Source of the DNA: Palsa-504 sp963790065
Lineage (GTDB): Bacteria > Actinomycetota > Actinomycetes > Streptosporangiales > Streptosporangiaceae
Direction: 5' to 3'
Assembly: GCA_963790065.1 (NCBI GenBank)
Contig: CAWBNK010000006.1
Span: 1 to 64,000 of the forward strand
Length of the DNA: 64,000 bases
This document shows, one piece after another, positions 35,078 through 43,579 of this stretch. Under the pieces are notes generated by a model. The model did no database searches. It was given only the letters and a program-made list of their open reading frames with translations, and was not told the origin of the DNA. The first letter of the stretch is position 1. Every line of letters starts with the position of its first letter. The position numbers were made by a program, and so were the translations under genes.

Positions 35078-36304
35078 TCAGAGGCGTCGGCTGATCCACA
35101 CCGAGATGTGGGCGGGTTCCAGGGCTTGCTGCACGACACCGGCCAAGTCATCCCGGACCGCGTCGAGGTCGACGCTGTCCTGCAGCCTGCCCGCGAAGGC
35201 GGTCACGATGCGGTCTGCGTCATACCGGGCCCGGTTGAAGCGCCGGTCCACGACGCGCTGCACCCGGTGCCGCAACGGATTGAACAGCGCCGCCACGGCC
35301 AGGGTCGACCCGGCCACCGCCACCGGAACGTGGACCCGGAACACCTCGGTAGTCAGCAGCACGATCCCTGTGTACGCCCCCACCAGCAGGCCGGTGACGA
35401 TCGCGTAGCCGAGCGTCCGGGAAATGAGCCGGTCGATGTCGAACAGGCGGTACCTCAAGATGGCCACGCCCATGCAGACCGGAATCCCGAGCTGCCCGCA
35501 GGCGCCGGCGATGCCGGCCGCCACCGCGGCCAGGATCCCGTGCTCGGTTGACAGGAAAACGGCCAGCGGGATGCCGACCCCGGCAATAACCGATCCGGCC
35601 AGCAGCCACTTCAGCTGCTGGCGGCGTTCCCCGGACGAACGCCGGTAGCTGGCCGCCTGGCCCGCGACCGATCCCGCCCAGCACACGACCAGCAGCGGGA
35701 GGAACACGGCTTCGACCACGCCCCACCACGCCGAAGAACCCGTGGGGTGGCTAATAACCAGCAGGTTCCCGCTGGCATCCACCCGGATGTCATGACCGGC
35801 GATGGCCCCGACCGAGGCGACCAGCACGCCGGTCAGATACAGCGCGGCGGCCGCCAGGTAGAGCCACAGGACCCACCGCCAGCGTGGTGACGGGGGGCGG
35901 CCGTCGGGAAACAGCAGCACGGCCAGCCCGCTCAGCACGATCCCGGCCGCCCAGCCGGGCTGTGCGAGCACCGCGACCCAGCCCAGCGGCAGCCCGCCGT
36001 GCCGGAGCCGGTAGTCGGCCACCACGTAGAAGCTGGCGTCCTGGCTGAGCACACCGAAGGTCGCCGCGCCCAGCAGGATCCAACCCAGCGGATTACGCGG
36101 GCTGCGCGAGGCCACCACGAAGCCCACTACCCCGAGGGCAGCGGAGAACCAGAACGGCGATGAGCCGCCGTCGGCGTTCAGGCTCTGATGCGCCATGCGG
36201 GCCAGCGGCACATCGACTATGACCAGTGCCAGCACGAGGCCGCCGACGATAAGCGCGGTCGCCGGTGACGCCAGCCGGACGTGGCGCGCCGTGACAGCGG
36301 TCAT
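35078..36304 (-). CDS. Membrane protein like the sensor part of a histidine kinase, kinase domain absent
   Basis: About 408 residues with roughly ten hydrophobic segments, followed by ILRYRLFDIDRLISRTLGYA, FNPLRHRVQRVVDRRFNRAR and YDADRIVTAFAGRLQDSVDL. These are the signatures just before the GAF/histidine-kinase part of a known actinobacterial sensor family. Here the protein ends at HISVWISRRL with no HisKA or ATPase domain. The start at MTAVTARHV has GGAGG eight bases upstream. Either a natural stand-alone member or a truncated kinase. Confidence 0.7.
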   Translation of the reverse strand: MTAVTARHVRLASPATALIVGGLVLALVIVDVPLARMAHQSLNADGGSSPFWFSAALGVVGFVVASRSPRNPLGWILLGAATFGVLSQDASFYVVADYRLRHGGLPLGWVAVLAQPGWAAGIVLSGLAVLLFPDGRPPSPRWRWVLWLYLAAAALYLTGVLVASVGAIAGHDIRVDASGNLLVISHPTGSSAWWGVVEAVFLPLLVVCWAGSVAGQAASYRRSSGERRQQLKWLLAGSVIAGVGIPLAVFLSTEHGILAAVAAGIAGACGQLGIPVCMGVAILRYRLFDIDRLISRTLGYAIVTGLLVGAYTGIVLLTTEVFRVHVPVAVAGSTLAVAALFNPLRHRVQRVVDRRFNRARYDADRIVTAFAGRLQDSVDLDAVRDDLAGVVQQALEPAHISVWISRRL

Positions 36305-36442
36305 CGCCGGTACCTCCGCACCTGCTGCCGGTACTTTCACCACAGAACGCAACGTTATGCGCGGATCGTTCCGGGAACGTTACCGCTCGGCACAAAATCC
36401 CTCGACCCAGCCGCAGCGCCGTCCGATGTGGTTACGGAGTAT

Positions 36443-38788
36443 TCACTGGCCAGGGTCCGCCGCGGCCATGAGTTCCAGGATGCGGGCCGGGGGCAGGTGC
36501 TGCTCGTAGATCCGCACGCCAAATGGCGAGAGCGCGTCCTCGATGGCGTTCACTACCGTGGGTGGTGCGACGATCATGCCGCCCTCGCCCACGCCGCGGA
36601 AGTTGACGTCGGCGTCGAGCGGCACGGTCTGGAGGTGCTCGATCTCGATGCGCGGCACGTCACAGGCGGTCGGCATCAGGTAGTCCATGAACGTGGCCGA
36701 CTGGAAGCTGCCGTCCTCGCTGTACGCCGACCGCTCGAGCAGCACCGCGCCGATGCCCTGCGCGATGCCGCCCCGGATCTGGCCCTCGACGACGGCGGGA
36801 TTGATGAGCGCGCCGCAGTCCTCGACGGCGACATACCGCTCCACCTGCACCAGGCCGGTCTCGGCATCGACGTCCACGATCGCGCAGTGAGTGCCGCCGG
36901 ACCAGCCGCCTTGGCCGCCGTCGAATGTGGCCTCGACCTCGAGATCGGCGTCCACGTCGGCACCGAACTGCCCTGACGCCGCACGCCCCGCTACCTCGCT
37001 AACGGTGATCGCGCTGGCCGGGTCGCCGCGCACCCAGACGTTGGCGTCGCTGATCACCAGGTCCTGCGCGCTGACCTCCATCAGGTGCGCCGCGAAATCG
37101 AGCACCTTGGCCTTGAGCTGCCGGGTGCCGTGCAGCGTCACGCCTCCGGTCATGGTGGCTGACCGGCTGCCGCCGGTCAGTCCGAACGGCACCACGTCGC
37201 TGTCGCCGACGACGACGCGGACCTGCTCGAACGGCACGCCGAACTCGTCGGCGGCGATCTGGGCCAAGGTCGTCTGGTGGCTCTGGCCATGCGGCATCTG
37301 CCCGGTGAACAGCTCGACGATGCCGTCTTCGGTGAGCCGGAGGCGCATGGACTCCATGCCCAGCGCGCCGCCGGGCCCCTCCGAGCGCGGGCCCGGCGCA
37401 GCCTCGATGAACGTGGCCACGCCGATGCCGAGGTACCGGCCTTGCTCGCGGGCCGCGGCCTGCCGGCGGCGGAACGCGGGCAGGTCCACGAGCTCCGCGA
37501 CCCGCTCCAGTGACTCCTTCGTCGTAGTTCCCGCCAGCGGACGACCGGTGATCATCATGACCGGCGGGTCGGTCCGCGGGGCGACGTTGCGCAGCCGGAT
37601 CTCGACCGGGTCCAGGCCCAGGTCTTTCGCGATCAGGTCCAGGATGCGTTCCCGTATGAACGTCTCTGACGCCCACGGCCCGCGATAGGCGACGTATGTT
37701 GCCTTGTTCGTGATCACCCCGGTCGACTCGAAACCGAGCGCCGCGAGCTTGTACGGACCGGGCAGCATGCCCTCGATGATGGACGGGACCATCGTGCCCA
37801 TACCGGGATATGCGCCGGTGTCGATGACCATCTTCACGTCCAGCCCGAGCAGGTCGCCGTCGTTGCTGACCGCGGCCTGGACGTCGAAGCTCTCCTCGCG
37901 CGCCTGTCCCGACACGGTGAGGTTTTCGCCCCGGTCCTCCACCCACTTGACCGGCCGGCCCAGGTGACGGGAGGCGGCGGCCACGGCCTGCTCTTCGCGT
38001 GATGCGCCAATTTTCAGGCCGAACGAGCCGCCGATATCGCCGGCCAGCACGCGCACCTTGTCCGGCTCCATGCCTAGGCGGGTGGCGATACCGTTCCTGG
38101 TGATGTGCACGCTCTGCGTGGCCGCGTAGACCATCATCAGGCCGCGGTCGGCGTCGTAACTCGCGACGCAGCCGCGCCCCTCCATGGGCACGTTCTGGTG
38201 CCGGTGCACGTCGATGTGGAAGTCCATGATGCGATCGGCATTCGCGAACGTGCTGGCGACCTCGCCGAACTCGTTCCGCGAGTGCGGCCGGGAGATGTTG
38301 TCACCCAGGTTGGCGAACAGCGGCGGGCTGCTCGGGTCGAGCGCGAAGTCGGCAGTCATCACGGGAGGCAGGTCGTCATAGTCGACCTCCACCAGCTCGC
38401 AGCCGTCTTCGGCGAGATAACGGCTCTCGGCGATGACGATCGCCACCGGATCGCCGACGAGTCGCACCTTGTCCGTCGCCAGCAGGGTGAACTCCGGAGT
38501 GGGTCCGTCGCCGCCGATCAAGGCCAGCAGCGGATCCGGCGCCGGGACCGTAATGGCGTCCAGGTCCGCGCCGGTGAGCACGCCGACCACTCCAGGCAGC
38601 TCCTGCGCGGCCGACACATCGACGGAGAGCACGCGGGCGTGAGCCATCGGCGAGCGCACGAACGCGGCGTGCAGCATCCCGGGCAGCTTGATGTCATCGA
38701 CGTACCGGCCGGCGCCGGTCAGGATGCGCGGGTCTTCCGAACGCTTGATGCTGGCGCCGGTGTAACGCTCAGCCGCAATTGCTGTCAT
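36443..38788 (-). CDS. Molybdenum hydroxylase large subunit (CoxL/xanthine dehydrogenase family)
   Basis: A 781-residue molybdopterin-cytosine-dinucleotide-binding subunit. It has the N-terminal a/b hammerhead (KRSEDPRILTGAGRYVDD), QSVHITRN, GDIGGSFGLKIG, and the C-terminal catalytic glutamate in NFRGVGEGGMIVAPP, about residue 733. The active-site loop reads VAYRGPWASE, not the AYxCSFR of true form I CO dehydrogenase, so oxidation of CO is unlikely. It overlaps neither neighbour but follows the small subunit by ten bases in the order medium-small-large. The substrate is unknown, perhaps a heteroaromatic or aldehyde. Confidence 0.9.
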   Translation of the reverse strand: MTAIAAERYTGASIKRSEDPRILTGAGRYVDDIKLPGMLHAAFVRSPMAHARVLSVDVSAAQELPGVVGVLTGADLDAITVPAPDPLLALIGGDGPTPEFTLLATDKVRLVGDPVAIVIAESRYLAEDGCELVEVDYDDLPPVMTADFALDPSSPPLFANLGDNISRPHSRNEFGEVASTFANADRIMDFHIDVHRHQNVPMEGRGCVASYDADRGLMMVYAATQSVHITRNGIATRLGMEPDKVRVLAGDIGGSFGLKIGASREEQAVAAASRHLGRPVKWVEDRGENLTVSGQAREESFDVQAAVSNDGDLLGLDVKMVIDTGAYPGMGTMVPSIIEGMLPGPYKLAALGFESTGVITNKATYVAYRGPWASETFIRERILDLIAKDLGLDPVEIRLRNVAPRTDPPVMMITGRPLAGTTTKESLERVAELVDLPAFRRRQAAAREQGRYLGIGVATFIEAAPGPRSEGPGGALGMESMRLRLTEDGIVELFTGQMPHGQSHQTTLAQIAADEFGVPFEQVRVVVGDSDVVPFGLTGGSRSATMTGGVTLHGTRQLKAKVLDFAAHLMEVSAQDLVISDANVWVRGDPASAITVSEVAGRAASGQFGADVDADLEVEATFDGGQGGWSGGTHCAIVDVDAETGLVQVERYVAVEDCGALINPAVVEGQIRGGIAQGIGAVLLERSAYSEDGSFQSATFMDYLMPTACDVPRIEIEHLQTVPLDADVNFRGVGEGGMIVAPPTVVNAIEDALSPFGVRIYEQHLPPARILELMAAADPGQ

Positions 38789-38798
38789 GGTCGCTCCC

Positions 38799-39287
38799 TC
38801 AGCTCAGCTCGCGGCTGCCCAGTGTTCGATTGCGCTGCGCGGCCAGCAGGACGCCGTCGATGATGCTCTGGTAGCCGGTGCACCGGCAGATGTTGCCGGA
38901 TAGCGCCTCGCGGATCTGCTGCTCGCCGGCGTCGGGGTGGTCGCTGAGGAACGCGGTGGCCTGCATGACGAACCCTGGCGTGCAGAAACCGCACTGGAAG
39001 CTGTGCGAATCCCACATCGCCTGCTGCAGGGTGCTCAGCTCGCCGTCCGGGGCCAGCCCCTCGATCGTCGTTACCTCGCTGCCTGCGGCCTGGACCGCCA
39101 GCATCAGGCACGAGCGGACCGGCCGGCCGTCGACGATGACCGTGCACGCACCGCAGACCCCGTGCTCGCAGCCGACGTGGGTGCCGGTGAGATCAAGGTC
39201 GTCCCGCAGGAAGTCCGCCAGCGTCCTGCGCGCCTCCGGTGAGCCCGTGCGCGTTGCGCCGTTGACCATCAGGGTGATGTCCGCCAT
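38799..39287 (-). CDS. Molybdenum hydroxylase 2Fe-2S small subunit
   Basis: A 162-residue electron-transfer subunit with the plant-type cluster GCEHGVCGACTVIVDG...C and the second cluster FQCGFCTPGF and ICRCTGYQSI. It passes electrons from the molybdenum site to the FAD subunit. Its ATG overlaps the upstream stop by one base (TGATG). Confidence 0.95.
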   Translation of the reverse strand: MADITLMVNGATRTGSPEARRTLADFLRDDLDLTGTHVGCEHGVCGACTVIVDGRPVRSCLMLAVQAAGSEVTTIEGLAPDGELSTLQQAMWDSHSFQCGFCTPGFVMQATAFLSDHPDAGEQQIREALSGNICRCTGYQSIIDGVLLAAQRNRTLGSRELS

Positions 39288-40162
39288 CAGTTACTGCCTC
39301 TCGCGGCGTTGTCCGCCGCTGCTCGCAGGCCGCGGCGCACCACAGCGGCCGCGACCGTCTTCCGGTACTCCGACGACCCGTGCAGATCGGCCGGCGGGTC
39401 GATATCGTGGGTCGCGCGGCGGGCCGCCTCGTCGAACAGCTCCGCCGACGGCCGCTCGCCGGTCAGCAGATCCTCCGCGGCGGCCGCCCGGACCGGCACA
39501 TCAGAAATGCCGGCCAACGCCAGCCGGGCATCGCTGATCACCCCGCCGGACAGCACCAGTGACGTGGCCAGGCCGACAATGGCGAAGTCGCCGTGGCGCC
39601 GGGCGACCTCCTGGAAGCTCACCCCCGTGCCGGGCTTTGCGGCCGGGAACCGCACCTCCACGAGCAGCTCATCAGGGCGGCGTGACGTGGTGAGGTATCC
39701 CTCGAACCACTGCGCCGCCTGGATCACCCGCTCGCCCGACGGGCCGCGCACCACGAACTCGGCATCGAGCGCCCGGGCGACGGCCGGCAACTCGGCGGCC
39801 GGATCGGCGTGCGCCAGGCTGCCTCCGATCGTGCCGCGGCTGCGGATTGCCTCATGACCTATCAACGGCAGAGCGGCCGCCAGCAGCGGCACGGCATCGG
39901 CCACGATCCAGGATTCCTCGGCCACGTACTCCCGCGTTCCGGCGCCGATCGTCACCTGGCCGTCTGCCGCCGACACCCCGGACAGCTCAGCTATGCCGTT
40001 GATGTCGATGAGTATCTCCGGCCGGGCCAGCCGCAGCGCCAGCAGCGGTATCAAGCTCTGGCCGCCGGCCAGCACGCTTGCCTCGTCAAGGTGCTCAGCC
40101 AGCAAGTCGACCGCTTCAGCAACGGTCGTCGGCGCCTCGTACTCGACAGGAGGCAGCTTCAT
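39287..40162 (-). CDS. Molybdenum hydroxylase FAD-binding medium subunit
   Basis: A 291-residue CoxM-type protein. It has SVLAGGQSLIPLLALRLARP and IRSRGTIGGSLAHADPAAEL, both FAD pyrophosphate-binding signatures. The start MKLPPVEYEAP agrees with family members; an upstream extension is not conserved. It leads the three-gene operon. Confidence 0.93.
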   Translation of the reverse strand: MKLPPVEYEAPTTVAEAVDLLAEHLDEASVLAGGQSLIPLLALRLARPEILIDINGIAELSGVSAADGQVTIGAGTREYVAEESWIVADAVPLLAAALPLIGHEAIRSRGTIGGSLAHADPAAELPAVARALDAEFVVRGPSGERVIQAAQWFEGYLTTSRRPDELLVEVRFPAAKPGTGVSFQEVARRHGDFAIVGLATSLVLSGGVISDARLALAGISDVPVRAAAAEDLLTGERPSAELFDEAARRATHDIDPPADLHGSSEYRKTVAAAVVRRGLRAAADNAARGSN

Positions 40163-40277
40163 CGGCGCGGCCCTTCGATCGGGGGACAGCTCTTTCCTAG
40201 CCCGCCACGGCTCATTAGCTACCCTAACAACCTTGGCGACCGCCACCACGCCACCACAGCCGGCACCTGGACATGGC

Positions 40278-40697
40278 TTACTTGTTCCGCGGGTCGTCTT
40301 CCGGGTCCAGGTATTCGAGGCTGATCGGCCCGATCGCCGTCACCTGGGTGACGTACTCGCCGGATTTGGCCCAGTGGAAATGGGGCGTACCGGCGGGCAG
40401 CACGATAACGGCACCCGGCGGGTACGCCTGCAGTTTCGCGCCGTCGAACTGTTCGCCCACGCCGATGTAGAACACGCCGGACATGACCGTGTAGACCCGG
40501 TCCTCGTGGTGCCGGTGGGGCATCAGCTTGACGCCGGACGGCAGCTTGACCCGGACCACGTACGGAGCGGGCTGTGAGGTATCGCCGACCACGACGGCCA
40601 GCCGGGCCGACGGCGGGAACGAGGGGAACGGCTCCCAGTCCATGTCCTCGGGCAGGACCGACCGAAAGACGGCCTGATCTAGCAGATGGGCGTTCAT
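40278..40697 (-). CDS. Cupin-domain protein
   Basis: A 139-residue single-domain cupin with VKLMPHRHHEDRVYTVMSGV (His-rich metal site) and PPGAVIVLPAGTPHFHWAKS. It may be a dioxygenase-like or storage-stress protein; no substrate is indicated. It precedes the hydroxylase operon on the same strand with a 115-base gap, and is divergent from the arc genes. Confidence 0.85.
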   Translation of the reverse strand: MNAHLLDQAVFRSVLPEDMDWEPFPSFPPSARLAVVVGDTSQPAPYVVRVKLPSGVKLMPHRHHEDRVYTVMSGVFYIGVGEQFDGAKLQAYPPGAVIVLPAGTPHFHWAKSGEYVTQVTAIGPISLEYLDPEDDPRNK

Positions 40698-40741
40698 CGT
40701 CGTGAACCTCCCTGATTCCGTGCCGGACTCACCTGACGCCG

Positions 40742-40939
40742 TTGCGGTTCACTCTTCCGCGCTGGCCCGACCCGCCGTCGCCCCGGGAGGTGATCCTCGG
40801 CTACGACCGCAACAACACCACCAATACCATGCTGCGCAAGCATGGCATCGAGGTGATCGAGGTGCCCGGCAGCGAGCTCGGCCGCGGCCGCGGCGGGCCC
40901 CGCTGCATGACCTGCCCGATCGAGCGCGATCCCGCCTAG
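40742..40939 (+). pseudogene. arcA: Arginine deiminase C-terminal stub
   Basis: From about 40790 the sequence VILGYDRNNTTNTMLRKHGI, then PGSELGRGRGGPRCMTCPIE, is the end of ArcA, with the catalytic cysteine retained in a C-x-x-C context (PRCMTCP). About 350 residues that hold the rest of the active site are absent, and the divergent cupin starts only 45 bases upstream of this frame. It is a deletion remnant. It lies 18 bases before arcB, consistent with an ancestral arcABC operon. Confidence 0.85.
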
Positions 40940-40957
40940 CGACGCGAGGAGTATCTG

Positions 40958-41959
40958 ATGGACCTGCACGGCCGCAGCCTGCTGAAGGAAACCGACCTCA
41001 ACGCCGAAGAGTTCATGTTCCTGGTCAGCTGGGCCAGGCAACTTCGGGCCGACAAGCGCCGCGGGGTGACCGGGCAGCGGCTGGCGGGCCGCAACATCGC
41101 CCTGATCTTCGAGAAGACCTCCACCCGGACCCGGTCGGCGTTCGAGGTCGCCGCCCACGACGAGGGCGGCCACGTCACCTACCTGGGCCCGGGCGAGTCC
41201 CAGCTGGGCTACAAGGAGTCGGTCAAGGACACCGCGCGCGTGCTCGGCCGCATGTTCGACGGCATCGAGTACCGCGGATTCACCCAGCAGTCCATGGATA
41301 TCCTCGGCGAGTTCGCCGGGGTACCGGTGTGGAACGGGCTCACCGACACCTGGCACCCGACCCAGATGCTGGCCGACATCTTGACCATGACCGACCACTG
41401 CGACAAGCAGCTGCCCCAGGTGTCCTTCTGCTACCTGGGCGACGGCCGGAACAACACGGCGAACTCGCTGCTGGTCACCGCGGCCACGCTCGGCATGGAC
41501 GGCCGCATCTGCGCCCCGGCGGCGCTGCAGCCCACGGCGGAGATACGGGACATCGCAGCGGGCCTGGCCGCCGGATCGGGCGCCCGGCTCGCGGTGACCG
41601 ATGACGTGCACGCGGGCGTGGCCGGGGTGGACTTCGTCTACACCGACGTGTGGCTGTCCCTGGGCGAGCCGCAGGACCAGTGGGACACCCGGATCGACCA
41701 GCTTCTCCCGTACCAGGTCAACGCGGCCGTCATGAAGGACACCGGCAACCCGGCGGCCAAGTTCCTGCACTGCCTGCCCGCCCTGCACAACCGCGACACC
41801 GAAATCGGCCAGCGGATCTACGCCAAACGCGGGCTGGACGCGCTGGAGGTCACCGACCAGGTCTTCGAGTCATCCGCCTCGGTGGTATTCGACCAGGCGG
41901 AGAACCGGATGCACACGATCAAGGCCCTCATGCTGGCCACGATCGGCTCATCGTCATGA
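40958..41959 (+). CDS. arcB: Ornithine carbamoyltransferase, catabolic type by context
   Basis: A 333-residue enzyme converting citrulline and phosphate to ornithine and carbamoyl phosphate, or the reverse. It has the carbamoyl-phosphate loop FEKTSTRTRSAF, the HPTQMLADILTM segment and the ornithine-side HCLPALH. Its position between the arcA stub and carbamate kinase indicates the catabolic role; the fold alone cannot separate it from anabolic ArgF. It stands next to a strong GAGGAG ribosome binding site. Confidence 0.93.
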   Translation: MDLHGRSLLKETDLNAEEFMFLVSWARQLRADKRRGVTGQRLAGRNIALIFEKTSTRTRSAFEVAAHDEGGHVTYLGPGESQLGYKESVKDTARVLGRMFDGIEYRGFTQQSMDILGEFAGVPVWNGLTDTWHPTQMLADILTMTDHCDKQLPQVSFCYLGDGRNNTANSLLVTAATLGMDGRICAPAALQPTAEIRDIAAGLAAGSGARLAVTDDVHAGVAGVDFVYTDVWLSLGEPQDQWDTRIDQLLPYQVNAAVMKDTGNPAAKFLHCLPALHNRDTEIGQRIYAKRGLDALEVTDQVFESSASVVFDQAENRMHTIKALMLATIGSSS

Positions 41960-41993
41960 GAGCCGGCTCATCGGCTCGCGAGCAGGATGAGCG

Positions 41994-42911
41994 ATGCGCG
42001 TCGTAGTGGCCCTCGGCGGAAACGCCCTGCTCGAGCGGGGCGAGCGGCCGGACGCCGTGATCCAGCGGCGGCATGTCCGGCAGGCCGCCACGGCCCTCGC
42101 CCCGCTGTCCGCCGATCATCAGCTCGTGCTGTGCCACGGCAACGGGCCGCAGGTGGGGGTGCTTGCGCTGGAGAGCCAGTCCGATACCAGCCTCAGCCGG
42201 CCGTATCCGCTCGACGTGCTGGTCGCCCAGACCCAGGGCATGATCGGGTACTGGCTGGTCCAGGAGCTGCGTAACGCGGGCGTGGCCCGGCAGGCGGTGT
42301 GCGTCATGAGCCAGACGGTCGTCGACCCGTCCGACCCGGCGTTCGGCCACCCAAGCAAGTTCATCGGGGCCAGCTACGACCAGGGCGAAGCTCAGGCGCT
42401 GGCCGCGCGCCTGGGGTGGACGATCGCGGCCGACGGACCCCACTGGCGGCGCGTGGTGGCCTCGCCCCGGCCACTGGGCCTGGTGGAGATCGAGACCGTG
42501 CGCTCCCTGGCCGACGCCGGCGTGCTGGTGGTCTGCGGCGGAGGTGGCGGCGTACCGGTGGTCCGGTCGGAAGCCGGTGAGCTGACCGGCGTGGAGGCGG
42601 TAGTCGACAAGGACCTGACCGCGGCCGAGCTGGCCATCACCCTCAAAGCCGATCGCCTGCTCGTGCTCACCGACGTGCCGGCCATCATCGCCGGATACGG
42701 CACGCTGGACGCGCGGCCTATCCGGGCCATCGACAGCGTCGCGCTGTCGGCCATGACGTTCCCGGCCGGGTCGATGAGACCCAAGGTCGAAGCGTGCATC
42801 CGCTTCGTCACGGCGTCCGGCCAGAGCGCCGCGATCGGCGCGCTGAGCGATGCCGCCGCCATCCTGGCCGGCCGGGCCGGTACCACCATCAGCGCCGCGC
42901 GCCGCTCCTAA
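41994..42911 (+). CDS. arcC: Carbamate kinase
   Basis: A 305-residue kinase that makes ATP from carbamoyl phosphate and ADP. It shows RVVVALGGNALLERGE, LVLCHGNGPQVGVLALE and the C-terminal FPAGSMRPKVEACIRFV with DKDLTAAELAITLKAD. Its neighbour arcB supplies the carbamoyl phosphate. Without an active arcA here, the source of citrulline must be elsewhere. Confidence 0.95.
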   Translation: MRVVVALGGNALLERGERPDAVIQRRHVRQAATALAPLSADHQLVLCHGNGPQVGVLALESQSDTSLSRPYPLDVLVAQTQGMIGYWLVQELRNAGVARQAVCVMSQTVVDPSDPAFGHPSKFIGASYDQGEAQALAARLGWTIAADGPHWRRVVASPRPLGLVEIETVRSLADAGVLVVCGGGGGVPVVRSEAGELTGVEAVVDKDLTAAELAITLKADRLLVLTDVPAIIAGYGTLDARPIRAIDSVALSAMTFPAGSMRPKVEACIRFVTASGQSAAIGALSDAAAILAGRAGTTISAARRS

Positions 42912-42918
42912 CCGCGGT

Positions 42919-43323
42919 TCAGGCCCTGGCGATGGTCCTGCCCGGCATCGGCTCCGCGAGGTGGGCCCGCCAGGCCGGCTCGCCGAAGGTGTCTCCGAAG
43001 TACTGCGTCTCGTGCGCCACGTGCTCGTGGGCGAATTCCATGATGCTCACCGAGTAGCTGGGCACGCCGTCGTAGGTGATGATGCACTCGCTCACCCACA
43101 GATTCCCGCCGCCGGTGATCCGCAGGACGGTGAAGTGCCGGCTGGCCGGGTGCCCGCCGCGTTGCGCGGCAATCGTCGCGCGGCTCCGGAATCGTTCACC
43201 CGACTGGGGGTAATCGAGGATCGCGTCCGCGGCGTAGATGGCGTGCTCGGTTTCGCTGTCCCCGCTTTCCGATGCCTGCCAGTGTTCCTCGATCGCGGCC
43301 CTGGTCCGGGTATCAGGATCCAT
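42919..43323 (-). CDS. SnoaL/NTF2-like protein
   Basis: A 134-residue protein with IEEHWQASESGDSETEHAIY, then ILDYPQSGERFRSRATIAAQ and YFGDTFGEPAWRAHLAE. Typical of the nuclear-transport-factor-2-like group used as small-molecule isomerases or in stress responses. It is convergent with arcC with only seven bases between them. Confidence 0.8.
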   Translation of the reverse strand: MDPDTRTRAAIEEHWQASESGDSETEHAIYAADAILDYPQSGERFRSRATIAAQRGGHPASRHFTVLRITGGGNLWVSECIITYDGVPSYSVSIMEFAHEHVAHETQYFGDTFGEPAWRAHLAEPMPGRTIARA

Positions 43324-43398
43324 CGCATTGTCCCTTCTGGCGGCCTGGGCCCACTGGCTGGCAGCACTCGGTCATGACCCGACGATCGCACGCGAAGC

Positions 43399-43422
43399 GG
43401 TCGGTCACACCGGTGACCGACC
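43399..43422. promoter_or_regulatory. Perfect 10-bp inverted repeat in a divergent promoter region
   Basis: GGTCGGTCAC-ACCG-GTGACCGACC, in the 256-base gap between the SnoaL-like gene and the MOSC fusion. There is no T-tract and the gap is divergent, so an operator is more likely than a terminator. No regulator gene is adjacent. Confidence 0.55.
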
Positions 43423-43579
43423 CTGGCTTGCACCCTGGTTACCGTGATCGAGGGTCAGCATGATGAGCTGGGCAGCCGTAGGACCAGGGTGCTGCCAGTG
43501 ATATTAACGGGCGCGATATGTCAGGGCTCGGCGCGATGCTGATCGTGCTGGCCACGGGAATCACCGAGGGGAGGGCAGC

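Noticed and set aside
36443..40162. Form I aerobic CO dehydrogenase
   Set aside because: The active-site loop lacks the AYxCSFR cysteine, so true CO oxidation is not supported.
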